41,036 nucleotides of DNA, from positions 1 through 41,036 of the forward strand of contig CATXXF010000017.1 in assembly GCA_958403395.1 (NCBI GenBank), in the 5' to 3' direction. Below are positions 1 to 7,626 of this stretch, one piece after another. Origin of the DNA: an uncultured Collinsella sp. GTDB taxonomy: Bacteria > Actinomycetota > Coriobacteriia > Coriobacteriales > Coriobacteriaceae. The notes under the pieces are model-generated. The model saw nothing but the letters and a program-made list of their open reading frames with translations, was not told the origin of the DNA and searched no databases. Every line of letters starts with the position of its first letter. The stretch's first letter is position 1. The translations under genes were made by a program, and so were the position numbers.

Positions 1-1
1 G

Positions 2-166
2 CGCGGCAAGGAGATATATTGCCAGACCGGAGGGGCCCCGTGGGCGGGAATCTGGCACTCCATATTTTGTTCACAAATGAATAGATCCCTCAGTCGCATC
101 ACTGAGGTTAAAACTGAAGCATTGACTTCTGATATTGGCGATGACCAGCTGTTTTATGAGTATTGA
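2..166 (+). CDS. Possible 3' end of an unrecognised gene cut by the window edge
   Basis: A frame is open from the first bases of the window to a TGA at 164-166, giving about 54 residues and ending in DIGDDQLFYEY. I do not recognise the peptide and see no domain. An internal ATG at 77 would give only 29 residues. The DNA is richer in A+T than the neighbouring genes, which would fit the end of a mobile element next to a tRNA gene, but a chance open frame is equally possible. From 167 to 276 I see no gene or signal. Confidence 0.25.
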   Translation, partial: RGKEIYCQTGGAPWAGIWHSIFCSQMNRSLSRITEVKTEALTSDIGDDQLFYEY

Positions 167-276
167 GACATCGGTCATCTCTGGAGCGCTACTTTACTCC
201 AAAGGCATCAGCTATTTGTTACCCATCGGTAAAAGGCGGGTTTTGTTCGCCAAGCGTTCTTATATATAGATAGATA

Positions 277-290
277 CGGGTTCGAACCCG
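277..290. repeat. Perfect T-arm-like palindrome
   Basis: CGGGTTCGAACCCG is a perfect 14-bp palindrome with the sequence of a tRNA T-arm, but no tRNA body surrounds it. It sits just before the first copy of the tRNA-Lys terminator, in the same relative position as the T-arm at 457-468 before the second copy. It looks like the end of a further, partly lost repeat unit. Confidence 0.6.
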
Positions 291-300
291 TGCACCGGCA

Positions 301-364
301 ACAAAAAAGACGGCCAACCGAAGTTGACCGTCTCAACAATCTTTGGGTGGGCCGTCAGGGGTTC
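301..364 (-). repeat. Truncated duplicate of the tRNA-Lys 3' end and terminator
   Basis: These 64 bases are identical to 480-543. The copied block holds, in minus-strand reading, the tRNA-Lys 3' end from the T-loop through the acceptor, a short spacer and the terminator hairpin. It stops in the T-loop at GGGGTTC, after which the sequence diverges. It cannot make a tRNA because the D-arm and anticodon arm are absent. Duplication of a tRNA 3' end is what site-specific integration leaves behind. Confidence 0.85.
303..333 (-). terminator. Second copy of the tRNA-Lys terminator
   Basis: Read on the minus strand this is an 11-bp stem closed by a TTCG tetraloop and followed by six T residues. It is identical to the terminator at 482-512. 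Confidence 0.8.
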
Positions 365-479
365 AGCCTGCTTCGCAGGCGGCCGCTGCGGCGCTTTCGC
401 GCCTTGCGCGCTGCGCTGGCAAACGCTCACGCGTTTACTCAGCTCCGCGCCCCGACGGGTTCGAACCCATGAAAGGGCG
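365..479. repeat. GC-rich hairpin repeat inserted at the tRNA-Lys T-loop
   Basis: This 115-bp insert separates the two copies of the 64-bp tRNA-Lys block. In order it holds a hairpin with core TGCTTCGCA (366-380), a GC-rich stretch with GCGCCTT, a hairpin AAACGC-tcac-GCGTTT (421-436) and a T-arm-like palindrome (457-468). The unit at 9356-9474, beside tRNA-Gly, has the same elements in the same order, so the two belong to one family. No protein is evident. Confidence 0.7.
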
Positions 480-481
480 AC

Positions 482-512
482 AAAAAAGACGGCCAACCGA
501 AGTTGACCGTCT
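482..512 (-). terminator. Rho-independent terminator of tRNA-Lys
   Basis: In minus-strand reading an 11-bp stem (one G-T pair) with a TTCG tetraloop is followed by TTTTTT. It begins 15 bases after the tRNA 3' end. Confidence 0.9.
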
Positions 513-526
513 CAACAATCTTTGGG

Positions 527-599
527 TGGGCCGTCAGGGGTTCGAACCCTGGACCTTGGGATTAAAAGTCCCCTGCTCTGCCAGCTGAGCTAACGGCCC
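527..599 (-). tRNA. tRNA-Lys (anticodon TTT)
   Basis: The reverse complement folds as a full cloverleaf: acceptor GGGCCGT/ACGGCCC with discriminator A, D-arm GCTC/GAGC, anticodon loop CTTTTAA giving anticodon TTT, and T-arm CAGGG-TTCGAAC-CCCTG. CCA is not encoded. It reads lysine codons AAA and AAG. The 3' end from the T-loop outward is duplicated at 301-364. Confidence 0.95.
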
Positions 600-608
600 G
601 CGGGTGGC

Positions 609-637
609 ATTGTACCACGGTCTGGGACTATTCCCAA
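609..637 (-). promoter_or_regulatory. Promoter of tRNA-Lys
   Basis: On the minus strand TTGGGA (632-637) and TACAAT (609-614) are separated by 17 bases, and the -10 box lies 9 bases from the tRNA 5' end. The promoter overlaps the last codons of the aminopeptidase gene. Confidence 0.7.
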
Positions 638-1908
638 CTCCATTGGCCGTTCTGGAAAATCACAACTTCACGTCCATCAGGCGTAATGCCCGTAATATCG
701 ATGTCGTCCGTGCCGATCATAAAATCGACGTGCGTGCTCGAGACGTTAACGCCATGCTCCAGGAGCTCCTCCTTGGACATGTCATACCCACCCTCGATGC
801 ATTCGGGGAAACCGACACCTAGCGCGAGATGGCAGCTAGCGTTCTCGTCATAGAGCGTATCGTAGAACAGAACACCACTTTCGCGGATCGGCGTGTTCTT
901 GGAAATGAGCGCGACCTCTCCCAGGTGAGCAGCGCCCTCGTCAGTATCGATGATACTTGCGAGCGTTGCCTTGCCCACGCGGGCGTCGTAGTCCACCACG
1001 CGGCCGCCCTCGAACTTAATCCAAAAATCTTCGACCTTATTGCCGTGATGGATGAGCGGCATGGCCGAGTACACGATACCGTCGGCGCGCATGCGATCGG
1101 GCGAAGTGAAGACTTCCTCGGTGGGAATGTTGGGGAAGAAGGGGTGCCCATCGGGCGTCTTGCCCTTGCCGCCGGCCCACTCGTGACCTTTCGTCATGCC
1201 AATCGTCAGATCGGTTCCATTTGCCGCGTTGTAATGCAGGTAGTCGAAACGATTGTCGTTCAGGAAACGCAGGTTCTTTTCGAATGCGGCGTCATGGAGT
1301 TCCCAGTCGCTCTCTGGGTCCTGGCCATCGGCGCGCGCGGTGTGCAGAATCGCATTCCACAGCTTATAGATTGCAACCTCATCGGCGTCTCCCGGGAACA
1401 CCTCGTGCGCCCAAGCCACGACCGGAGCGCCGGCGATGCACCACGGATTGATGTTGTAATCCAGTCCACGGCGGAAAACTTTGCACTGTGTATTCCTCGC
1501 CTTGGATGCCGCGGCCGGCTTGGCTGGATCGATGCCCTTGAGGGCCGCAGGATCCGCACCCTCGATAAAGACAAAGCAGGCACCATCCTGGGCCAAGGAA
1601 TCCAGCTGCATGCGCTTCCACTCGGGCGTCTGCTCAAAATAGCTTTTCTCGACATGCTCGTACGTGAGCCTCGTCACGGCATCATCGGCCCAAATGACCG
1701 TCACGTGGCCGGCGCCGGCAGCATAGGCCTCCGCGACCACCACGCGCGCAAACGGCGCGCACTCGACCGGAGACTGAACGACGACTTCCTGGCCGGGCTT
1801 AACGTTTACGCCCTTGCGGACGACCAGGCGCGCGTAGTTTTTAATCTTGGGCTCCAGGGCCTTCATGCCCTCCAGAGCCTCTTCGACCGTCAGGGCAGCT
1901 CGAATCAT
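628..1908 (-). CDS. M29-family metallo-aminopeptidase (AmpS/PepS type)
   Basis: The 426-residue product looks like a cytosolic M29 aminopeptidase, which removes N-terminal residues from peptides using two metal ions. Length and layout fit the family. Candidate metal and catalytic residues are in TEEVFTSP (Glu265), GEVAL (Glu331), the DENASCHLALG stretch (His360) and STHVDFMIG (His393, Asp395). I chose the ATG at 1908 because GGAG lies six bases upstream; an in-frame ATG at 1920 has no ribosome-binding site. There is no signal peptide. It stands alone, with a terminator of the upstream gene before it and tRNA-Lys after it. Family is clear from the motifs; substrate preference is unknown. Confidence 0.9.
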   Translation of the reverse strand: MIRAALTVEEALEGMKALEPKIKNYARLVVRKGVNVKPGQEVVVQSPVECAPFARVVVAEAYAAGAGHVTVIWADDAVTRLTYEHVEKSYFEQTPEWKRMQLDSLAQDGACFVFIEGADPAALKGIDPAKPAAASKARNTQCKVFRRGLDYNINPWCIAGAPVVAWAHEVFPGDADEVAIYKLWNAILHTARADGQDPESDWELHDAAFEKNLRFLNDNRFDYLHYNAANGTDLTIGMTKGHEWAGGKGKTPDGHPFFPNIPTEEVFTSPDRMRADGIVYSAMPLIHHGNKVEDFWIKFEGGRVVDYDARVGKATLASIIDTDEGAAHLGEVALISKNTPIRESGVLFYDTLYDENASCHLALGVGFPECIEGGYDMSKEELLEHGVNVSSTHVDFMIGTDDIDITGITPDGREVVIFQNGQWSWE

Positions 1909-1936
1909 GTGCCACTCCATCTATCTATAGAACAGT

Positions 1937-1967
1937 AAAAAGGCGCGCCGCAAAAACGACGCGCCTT
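1937..1967 (-). terminator. Terminator after the purC-membrane protein operon
   Basis: Minus-strand reading gives AAGGCGCG ... CGCGCCTT followed by TTT, about 30 bases beyond the stop codon of the 191-residue protein. Confidence 0.75.
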
Positions 1968-1997
1968 ATATCTTAGCGATAAGTATGTATACAAACG

Positions 1998-2573
1998 CTA
2001 CTTCTTCTTGGAGTCCTTCTTGTCCTCCTCGGCAGCCGCGCGCTCAATAAGAGCGTTGAGCTTGTTCTCGGACATGCCCTCGGCCTGCGCGCGGTACATG
2101 TTGCGCAAGGGACGAATACGAGCGAAGTCATAGATAAAGTCGCCCAAAATGATGACATAGGACAAAACAATGCCGACCATCTGGACAGGGCTGGACACCA
2201 TGCCAGCGGGAGCGAAGTACAGCGAGGCCCAAATTGCCACGACGAGCACCATGCCAATGGCGAGCACAATCCACCAGATGCGACGGCGCTTGGTGTAGTC
2301 CTCGTCCTGCTTGAGGAGGATATTCGACACCGTATAGATGCGGTCCTCCTTGGCACGCTGCTTAGCCTTGCGGGCGCGCTTCTCCTCTTTAGAGAGGCCC
2401 TCGAGGTTCTCGCCCTTCTCGAGCTCTTTGCGGCGTGCCTTAGACGAAGCCGGCACGACGCGAACGGAGCTCGCTGCTTGGCGGGCGGGCTTAGCAGATG
2501 CGGCAGACTTGCGCGCAACCCCGGTAACTTCGTGGGATTGCGTGCGCTTGTTCGTGGCGCTACGGGTACTCAC
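1998..2573 (-). CDS. Small two-helix membrane protein, unrecognised
   Basis: 191 residues from a GTG directly next to the purC stop codon (TAA then GTG); AAGGAG lies in the end of purC, so the two genes are translationally coupled. The first 75 residues are basic and low in complexity (many Lys, Arg, Ala, Ser). Two membrane helices follow at about residues 100-120 and 128-148, with a short extracytoplasmic turn. The tail is charged and ends in DKKDSKKK. The fold and function are not recognised. Coupling to purC points to co-expression, not necessarily to a purine role. Confidence 0.75.
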   Translation of the reverse strand: MSTRSATNKRTQSHEVTGVARKSAASAKPARQAASSVRVVPASSKARRKELEKGENLEGLSKEEKRARKAKQRAKEDRIYTVSNILLKQDEDYTKRRRIWWIVLAIGMVLVVAIWASLYFAPAGMVSSPVQMVGIVLSYVIILGDFIYDFARIRPLRNMYRAQAEGMSENKLNALIERAAAEEDKKDSKKK

Positions 2574-3461
2574 TTATGCGTTCTCCTTCATGCTTGTGAA
2601 CTGGGAGCCCGTGATGATCTGGAAGGCCTCGCGATAGCGCTCGGACGTGCCATCGATGACCTCGGCGGGCAGGTGCGGGGTCTCCCCCGTCATATCCCAG
2701 TTGGCCTTGAGCCAATTGCGGACGAATTGCTTGTCGTAGCTAGGCTGGATCTTGCCCTCCTCGTAGCTGGCAGCAGGCCAGAAACGGCTGGAGTCGGGCG
2801 TGAGGCACTCGTCGATCAGCGTGACCTTGCCATCGATGACACCAAACTCGAACTTGGTGTCGGCAATGATGATGCCACGGGTCGCGGCGTACTCGGCAGC
2901 GGCCTTGTAGATCTTGAGGGAAAGGTCACGAATCTGCGTGGCGATGTCCTCGCCCACGATCTCGCAGCAACGCTCGAACGAGATGTTCTCGTCGTGGTCA
3001 CCGATCTCGGCCTTCGTGGACGGCGTGAACAACGGCTCGGGAAGCTTGGAAGCCTCGGTCAGGCCCTCAGGCAGCTGGATGCCGCAGACGGTGCCGTTCT
3101 CGTCGTAGGTCTTCTTGCCCGAACCGGTCAGATAGCCGCGGACGATACACTCGATAGGAATCGTCTGGGCCTTCTTAACCAGCATGGCGCGGCCAGCGAG
3201 GTAGTCACGATACTCAGCAAACTCCTCGGGGAAATCCGCCGGGTCGATGGAAACGAGATGGTTGGGGACGATGTCGGCAAACTTATCGAACCAGAATGCC
3301 GAGATGCGATTGAGCACCTCTCCCTTAAACGGAATCTCGTCGGGAAGAATGAAGTCGAACGCAGAAATGCGGTCGGTGGCGACCATCAGCAGGTTTTCAC
3401 CGGCATCGTAAATATCACGAACCTTGCCACGGGAATCCGGACGACGCTCCATCGTTGTCAC
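2574..3461 (-). CDS. purC: SAICAR synthase (phosphoribosylaminoimidazole-succinocarboxamide synthase)
   Basis: This purine-biosynthesis enzyme joins CAIR and aspartate using ATP to give SAICAR. The 295 residues show the N-terminal RGKVRDIY motif, the ATDRISAFD and PNHLVS segments, IPIECIVRGYLTGSG, and the C-terminal IADTKFEFG and DECLTPDSSRFW stretches, all typical of PurC. I start it at GTG 3461 because AAGGAG lies eight bases upstream; the in-frame GTG at 3470 overlaps that ribosome-binding site. purB, the next enzyme, lies at 7627-8973 on the same strand but in a separate unit. The gene is coupled to the membrane protein that follows. Confidence 0.97.
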   Translation of the reverse strand: MTTMERRPDSRGKVRDIYDAGENLLMVATDRISAFDFILPDEIPFKGEVLNRISAFWFDKFADIVPNHLVSIDPADFPEEFAEYRDYLAGRAMLVKKAQTIPIECIVRGYLTGSGKKTYDENGTVCGIQLPEGLTEASKLPEPLFTPSTKAEIGDHDENISFERCCEIVGEDIATQIRDLSLKIYKAAAEYAATRGIIIADTKFEFGVIDGKVTLIDECLTPDSSRFWPAASYEEGKIQPSYDKQFVRNWLKANWDMTGETPHLPAEVIDGTSERYREAFQIITGSQFTSMKENA

Positions 3462-3489
3462 GTGAGTCACTCCTTACCTAAATACGACA

Positions 3490-3512
3490 GAAATGCGGGT
3501 TCTTTCCCGCAT
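3490..3512 (-). terminator. Terminator after the histidine kinase gene
   Basis: A 7-bp stem ATGCGGG/CCCGCAT with a 6-base loop is followed in minus-strand reading by TTCTGTC. It lies between the kinase stop codon and purC. The T tract is short. Confidence 0.5.
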
Positions 3513-3570
3513 GTTTTCGCAAACTCGGAGCGGCAGGGACGCGGCCCCTCCTTCACCGAATAGCGAAAAG

Positions 3571-5136
3571 CTAGTGCTCCATTGTAGTAGATGCCGCGTC
3601 CGCCGTGTGCTCGCGGGGCAGATGAATTGTAAAAGTCGTACCCTTTCCAAGCTCCGACTCCACGGATATGTAGCCATGGTGACGCTCGACGATCTGCTTG
3701 GTCACGGCGAGGCCGACGCCCAGGCCGCCAGCTTCGCGGGCGCGGCTGGCATCGGCGCGCCAAAACCGCCCGAAGATGCGCGACAGATCGTCCTTGGCAA
3801 TACCGATGCCGGTATCAGAAACGGCAATGCTGACGTGCTTGCGGTCACTGAGCACCGACACCACGACCCAACCGCCCTCGGGGGTGTAGCGCATGGCGTT
3901 GCTCATGAGGTTGATAACACATTGCGTGATCATGTCGGGATCGGCCTCGACGACATCGTCGTGCCCTTGGGTTTCATCTGCAAAGCGAAGACGAAGGTCA
4001 CGGTCGGCAAACAGACGCTCCTGGCCGTTCACAATCGATCGCACGAACGGAACCATGTCCACCGGTTCTAGATTGAGCGGAGCCGTGCTGTTTTCCATAC
4101 GCGATAGGTCGAGCATCTGCTGCACCAGACGAGCCAGGCGACGCGTCTCGGAAGCAACGGTCTCCAAATGCTCATCGTCGGTGGGATACACGCCATCCTG
4201 CATGGCCTCGACCGTTGCGAGCATGGCCATAAGCGGCGTGCGAAGCTCGTGTGCAACGTCTGAGGTCAGGCGCTTCTCGTGTTTCATATCCTTCTCGAGA
4301 GAAGTGGCCATCTCATCGAAGGTCTCACCCAGCTGATCGATCTCGTCATCACCGCGCAGCCCCGTGCGAGCCGACAGGTCGCCGTCACGGATTTGCTTTG
4401 CGGTACTGGTGATGCGATGAATCGGTTTGGTGAGCATGCGCGACACGAGCGATCCGATAACGACCGAAATGCAGATTGCAACAACCGCGGCGAGGGCCAT
4501 GGCGTTAAAGGTCTTCTCCCTAAACGCAGAGTCCGCCTTGGTGAGCAGAGCGTCGGAGCCGATGGCCCACAGCTTTACCTGTCCGACATGCTCGCCGGAA
4601 GACGTTACAATCTCGACGTTAGCAACGCTATCGGAGTCGGTTGGAGCAGACGAGACCGGGCTATGCGATGCCCTCTTGCCGCTCGTGTCGTCGGTCGTAG
4701 CCTGGTTTTCGCGTACATCGGCGGTGGCGCTTGCCGAGGGCCAGGAATCGTCATAAACGATCACACCCTTTTTATTGACGACCTGCATGCCCAGATCGTC
4801 GGAAACCAAACTCGACGTTGCGACCGTGCGCAGTTCTCCCGCGGTCCAAGAGCCGTTTTCCTCATATGAGGTCGCCAACTTCTCGGCAGCGGAATTTGCG
4901 ATTTCGACGATATTGGAGCGTGTGTAATCCGAAAAGACCGTGCCCCACACAACAGAGACAACGCCCACCAGCACCAATACCGTCATGAGCGATGTCAGAG
5001 CAAAAGCAAGTGCCATGCGCGAGGGATAGCTCATCGTTGGCCGTGAATCGGAACGAGGCGTGTTCCAACTAGCCTTGGAACCCGCCTCGCTCTCCTGCTT
5101 GTGCTTTTGTCCGATTTCAAAGCGCGCAGGTGTCAT
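3571..5136 (-). CDS. Two-component sensor histidine kinase with HAMP domain
   Basis: 521 residues. After a 40-residue cytoplasmic start come TM1 (about 41-64), an extracytoplasmic sensor region with a polar Ser/Thr/Asp-rich stretch (about 131-172), TM2 (about 212-233), a HAMP domain (235-287), a HisKA H-box SDVAHELRTPL with His296, and a HATPase domain with N-box NLMSNAMRYTPEGG, G1 DTGIGI, F-box FGRFWRAD and G2 GGLGVGLAV. It should autophosphorylate on His296 and pass phosphate to the regulator encoded 11 bases upstream. The layout resembles BaeS/MprB-type envelope-stress kinases, but the signal cannot be read from sequence. Confidence 0.93.
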   Translation of the reverse strand: MTPARFEIGQKHKQESEAGSKASWNTPRSDSRPTMSYPSRMALAFALTSLMTVLVLVGVVSVVWGTVFSDYTRSNIVEIANSAAEKLATSYEENGSWTAGELRTVATSSLVSDDLGMQVVNKKGVIVYDDSWPSASATADVRENQATTDDTSGKRASHSPVSSAPTDSDSVANVEIVTSSGEHVGQVKLWAIGSDALLTKADSAFREKTFNAMALAAVVAICISVVIGSLVSRMLTKPIHRITSTAKQIRDGDLSARTGLRGDDEIDQLGETFDEMATSLEKDMKHEKRLTSDVAHELRTPLMAMLATVEAMQDGVYPTDDEHLETVASETRRLARLVQQMLDLSRMENSTAPLNLEPVDMVPFVRSIVNGQERLFADRDLRLRFADETQGHDDVVEADPDMITQCVINLMSNAMRYTPEGGWVVVSVLSDRKHVSIAVSDTGIGIAKDDLSRIFGRFWRADASRAREAGGLGVGLAVTKQIVERHHGYISVESELGKGTTFTIHLPREHTADAASTTMEH

Positions 5137-5147
5137 ATGTGATTTCC

Positions 5148-5870
5148 CTATTTCTCGTCCGACTTATCGGTCTTGGCCGGAGCCTCGAAGCGATAGCCGA
5201 CACCATGGACGGTGTAGAGCCACTTGGGCTTCTTGGGATCATCGCCCAGCTTGGCGCGAAGATTCTTCACGTGGCTATCGATGGTGCGCTCATAGCCCTC
5301 AAAGTCATACCCGAGCACTTTCTCGACCAGCTCCATGCGGTTATACACACGGCCGGGATGGCGGGCAAGCGTGGTGAGCAGCTTGAACTCGGAAGCCGTC
5401 AGATCGACTTCCTTGCCCTCGACCAAGATCTTGTGGCCCGAGATATCGATGACCAGATCGCCGAAGTCGAGCACCTCGACGGCGGGCTCGTCGGCCTGAT
5501 GGGCACGGCGGAACAGAGCACGAACGCGGGCGACGAGCTCGCGCGGCGAGAACGGCTTAATCAGATAGTCATCGGCGCCGAGCTCAAGACCGATAATACG
5601 GTCCTCGATCTCGCCCTTAGCCGTCAGCATGATGATGGGGACATCCGAGGTATCGCGAATGGTGCGGCAAACGCGCTCGCCGGGAATCTTGGGGAGCATA
5701 AGGTCAAGCACGACCAGGTCGAACTGATGCTTCTCGAACTCCTCGATCGCGGACTGACCGTCGCCGACGCCCACAACCCAGTAGCCTTCGCGCTCGAGAT
5801 AGGCAGCGACGGCGTCACGGATTGCCTTCTCATCCTCGACCAGCAGAATCTTTTTTGCATCTGAAGCCAT
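5148..5870 (-). CDS. OmpR/PhoB-family response regulator
   Basis: 240 residues. The receiver domain has acidic residues Glu12/Asp13, phospho-acceptor Asp56 in VVLDLMLPK, Thr83 and Lys105. The C-terminal winged helix ends in the canonical TVHGVGYRFE. ATG 5870 was chosen because a G-rich Shine-Dalgarno-like AGGGGG lies eight bases upstream; the in-frame TTG at 5891 would add seven residues that include that site. It is the partner of the following kinase gene, in one transcript. Targets are unknown. Confidence 0.95.
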   Translation of the reverse strand: MASDAKKILLVEDEKAIRDAVAAYLEREGYWVVGVGDGQSAIEEFEKHQFDLVVLDLMLPKIPGERVCRTIRDTSDVPIIMLTAKGEIEDRIIGLELGADDYLIKPFSPRELVARVRALFRRAHQADEPAVEVLDFGDLVIDISGHKILVEGKEVDLTASEFKLLTTLARHPGRVYNRMELVEKVLGYDFEGYERTIDSHVKNLRAKLGDDPKKPKWLYTVHGVGYRFEAPAKTDKSDEK

Positions 5871-5925
5871 AACACGGCCCCCCTGTCTCAATTAGCTAAG
5901 AACAAGCTCATTTTAACGCACCTGA

Positions 5926-5964
5926 GCCCGCCGGATGCCGCTATGACGCGGCAGCTCGGCGGGC
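5926..5964 (-). terminator. Large hairpin between lipoprotein and regulator genes
   Basis: Outer stem GCCCGCCG/CGGCGGGC encloses an inner GCCGC/GCGGC stem. It lies downstream of the minus-strand lipoprotein gene and upstream of the response regulator. No T tract follows, so it is either a weak terminator or an attenuating structure. Confidence 0.4.
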
Positions 5965-6023
5965 GGTACTCACAATTACAACGCGTTTATTCCCCTGTTG
6001 GCGCCTTTTTAACCCCTCTAAGC

Positions 6024-7235
6024 TTAAAGAGAGAATAGGCGTGCAGTGACCGTCTCTGGTATACCCTGGCTGTTGCGCACCGTGGCGTACGTAAGGAATG
6101 AGTCCGACTTTCCCGCCGTAGCTGGATAATCGCCATACTCCAAAGCGCGGTCGGGCGACAGCAGCGAGCCATAGGTCTTGGCAGAGGTGTCGATCAGGAA
6201 ATGCGACGCCTGTACCTTAACAAGGTATTTATTCTTCTTGCCAGCCGCACATGCAAGCGGCTCGCGGGACAGGAAGAGATACGGCCCTCCCTCATTACCG
6301 ATATACGTGCCCATGTTGCCCAGGCTGCCCACGCCACTATAGGTCGCCTCGATAGAAAACACGAAGGTATCGCCCATATATACGGCCTCGAAAGGCGAGA
6401 CTGACGAGGGAAGAACTAGCTGGGCACGTTTGGTGTTGTTGCCGTCGGTCAGATCGATTGCCGTTATGCCGTAGTAGACGCCCTCGTCGTTGCGGACACG
6501 CGGCGAGATGGTCAAAATGCCGTCGCTCGCGCGCGGGGCCGATGCAAAGCGGCCCGTCGATTTCCAAATTACCTCGGCCTTGGATTCATCAAGCGAGCGA
6601 CGATAGCAAAACGAATCACTACTCGTTTTATTGCCGCCTGCCGAAGGCATTTTATACCAGATGACTGATGACCCGAACGCCGTGAACAGGGGCGGATCAT
6701 AGTCCTTGCCACCTCGATCGAGCTCAACCACGTCGCCAGAGAGCGAAGCGCCCGACAGATTTTGAGCGTAGAGCTTCCACGATGAATTGGCAAAGTTCAT
6801 CTCAACCCACGCGAATACGCCGTCGCCGGCACGGACATCGTAGAATGCGTATCCCGTGCCCTCGATAGGATCCTCGATTAATGTGGTAAGCGAGCCATCG
6901 CCCAGGTTGAGCACGCCGAGTGTGTTGGCGTGCAGTGCCGATGCGGGCGCCATCATCGCCGCGGCGTAATCGCCGTCGCAGTAGTACAGCAGCGTACCCA
7001 GAGGCAGCGTCCACGATGACGCCGGCTCAAGATCGATGTCGACAGCCTCATACTCATCCGTAATCGAGATGATTTTGGAATCGTCCTTGATAACCTGCGG
7101 CTCGCCGGCGGCATCATCGCTGGTACCCGTTTTTTTCGAGCATCCGGCAAGCACCGCGGCAGCGCCCGCGGCAGCCCCACCGAGTACAAAGCCGCGACGC
7201 GATATTCCGTTCTTGATGTGATCGGCGATACCCAT
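6024..7235 (-). CDS. Tat-exported lipoprotein, likely beta-rich
   Basis: 403 residues with a twin-arginine signal (SRRGFVLGG, Arg13-Arg14), a hydrophobic Ala/Gly stretch and a lipobox LAGC with Cys32 as the expected lipidated residue. The mature part is rich in Gly, Ser, Asp and aromatic residues in alternating patterns suggestive of a beta-propeller or other all-beta fold, but I recognise no family. It should sit on the outer face of the membrane. Its ATG overlaps the stop codon of the TSCPD gene (TAATG), so the two are coupled; the histidine kinase operon follows. Function unknown. Confidence 0.8.
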   Translation of the reverse strand: MGIADHIKNGISRRGFVLGGAAAGAAAVLAGCSKKTGTSDDAAGEPQVIKDDSKIISITDEYEAVDIDLEPASSWTLPLGTLLYYCDGDYAAAMMAPASALHANTLGVLNLGDGSLTTLIEDPIEGTGYAFYDVRAGDGVFAWVEMNFANSSWKLYAQNLSGASLSGDVVELDRGGKDYDPPLFTAFGSSVIWYKMPSAGGNKTSSDSFCYRRSLDESKAEVIWKSTGRFASAPRASDGILTISPRVRNDEGVYYGITAIDLTDGNNTKRAQLVLPSSVSPFEAVYMGDTFVFSIEATYSGVGSLGNMGTYIGNEGGPYLFLSREPLACAAGKKNKYLVKVQASHFLIDTSAKTYGSLLSPDRALEYGDYPATAGKSDSFLTYATVRNSQGIPETVTARLFSL

Positions 7236-7498
7236 TAGGCGATCTCGGCGCGAGCGGCCTCGATAGCGCGCGTAAGCTGGTCGGCGCAGGAGGTCTTTTT
7301 CATACCGCAGGTATTACCGGCGAGAACCTCGATTACGCGATCGGCGGGAGCGCCCTCGACCAGCTTGGAGATAGCCTTGAGATTGCCGTCGCAGCCGCCG
7401 GTAAACTCAACGCCCACCACCTTGTTGCCGTCATCGGAAAGGTCAAGGTGAATATTGCGAGCACACACGCCCTGAGGCTTGTAATCAAACGAAATCAT
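7235..7498 (-). CDS. Stand-alone TSCPD-domain protein (TIGR03905 type)
   Basis: 87 residues, with conserved FTGGCDGNLKAISKLVEG and AGNTCGMKKTSCADQLTRAI segments. This matches the small TSCPD domain otherwise found at the C-terminus of class II ribonucleotide reductases; as a free protein its role is unknown. The Cys residues in GGCDGN, NTCG and TSCAD could bind metal or be redox-active (inference). ATG 7498 is preceded by a G-rich GAGAGGGG. The stop codon overlaps the start of the lipoprotein gene. Confidence 0.85.
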   Translation of the reverse strand: MISFDYKPQGVCARNIHLDLSDDGNKVVGVEFTGGCDGNLKAISKLVEGAPADRVIEVLAGNTCGMKKTSCADQLTRAIEAARAEIA

Positions 7499-7562
7499 GC
7501 GATCCCCTCTCAGAATGTTATTCGAGACGACTATTATCCCCGTCTTTCCCTAAATGCAACGA

Positions 7563-7600
7563 GGCGCTTTGCCGGCAACACACATTACCAGCAAAGCGCC
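7563..7600. terminator. Inverted repeat after purB
   Basis: GGCGCTTTGC and its exact complement GCAAAGCGCC are separated by 18 bases, just beyond the purB stop codon. There is no clear T tract on the minus strand, so termination activity is uncertain. Confidence 0.45.
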
Positions 7601-7626
7601 CTAAAAAGCTAACGTTATGCCCGAAC

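Noticed and set aside
301..364. Second functional tRNA-Lys gene
   Set aside because: Only the 3' end from the T-loop is present; there is no anticodon arm or promoter.
260..496. Minus-strand 78-residue open frame at the left edge
   Set aside because: It runs through the tRNA-Lys terminator copies and hairpin repeat; no ribosome-binding site and low-complexity translation.
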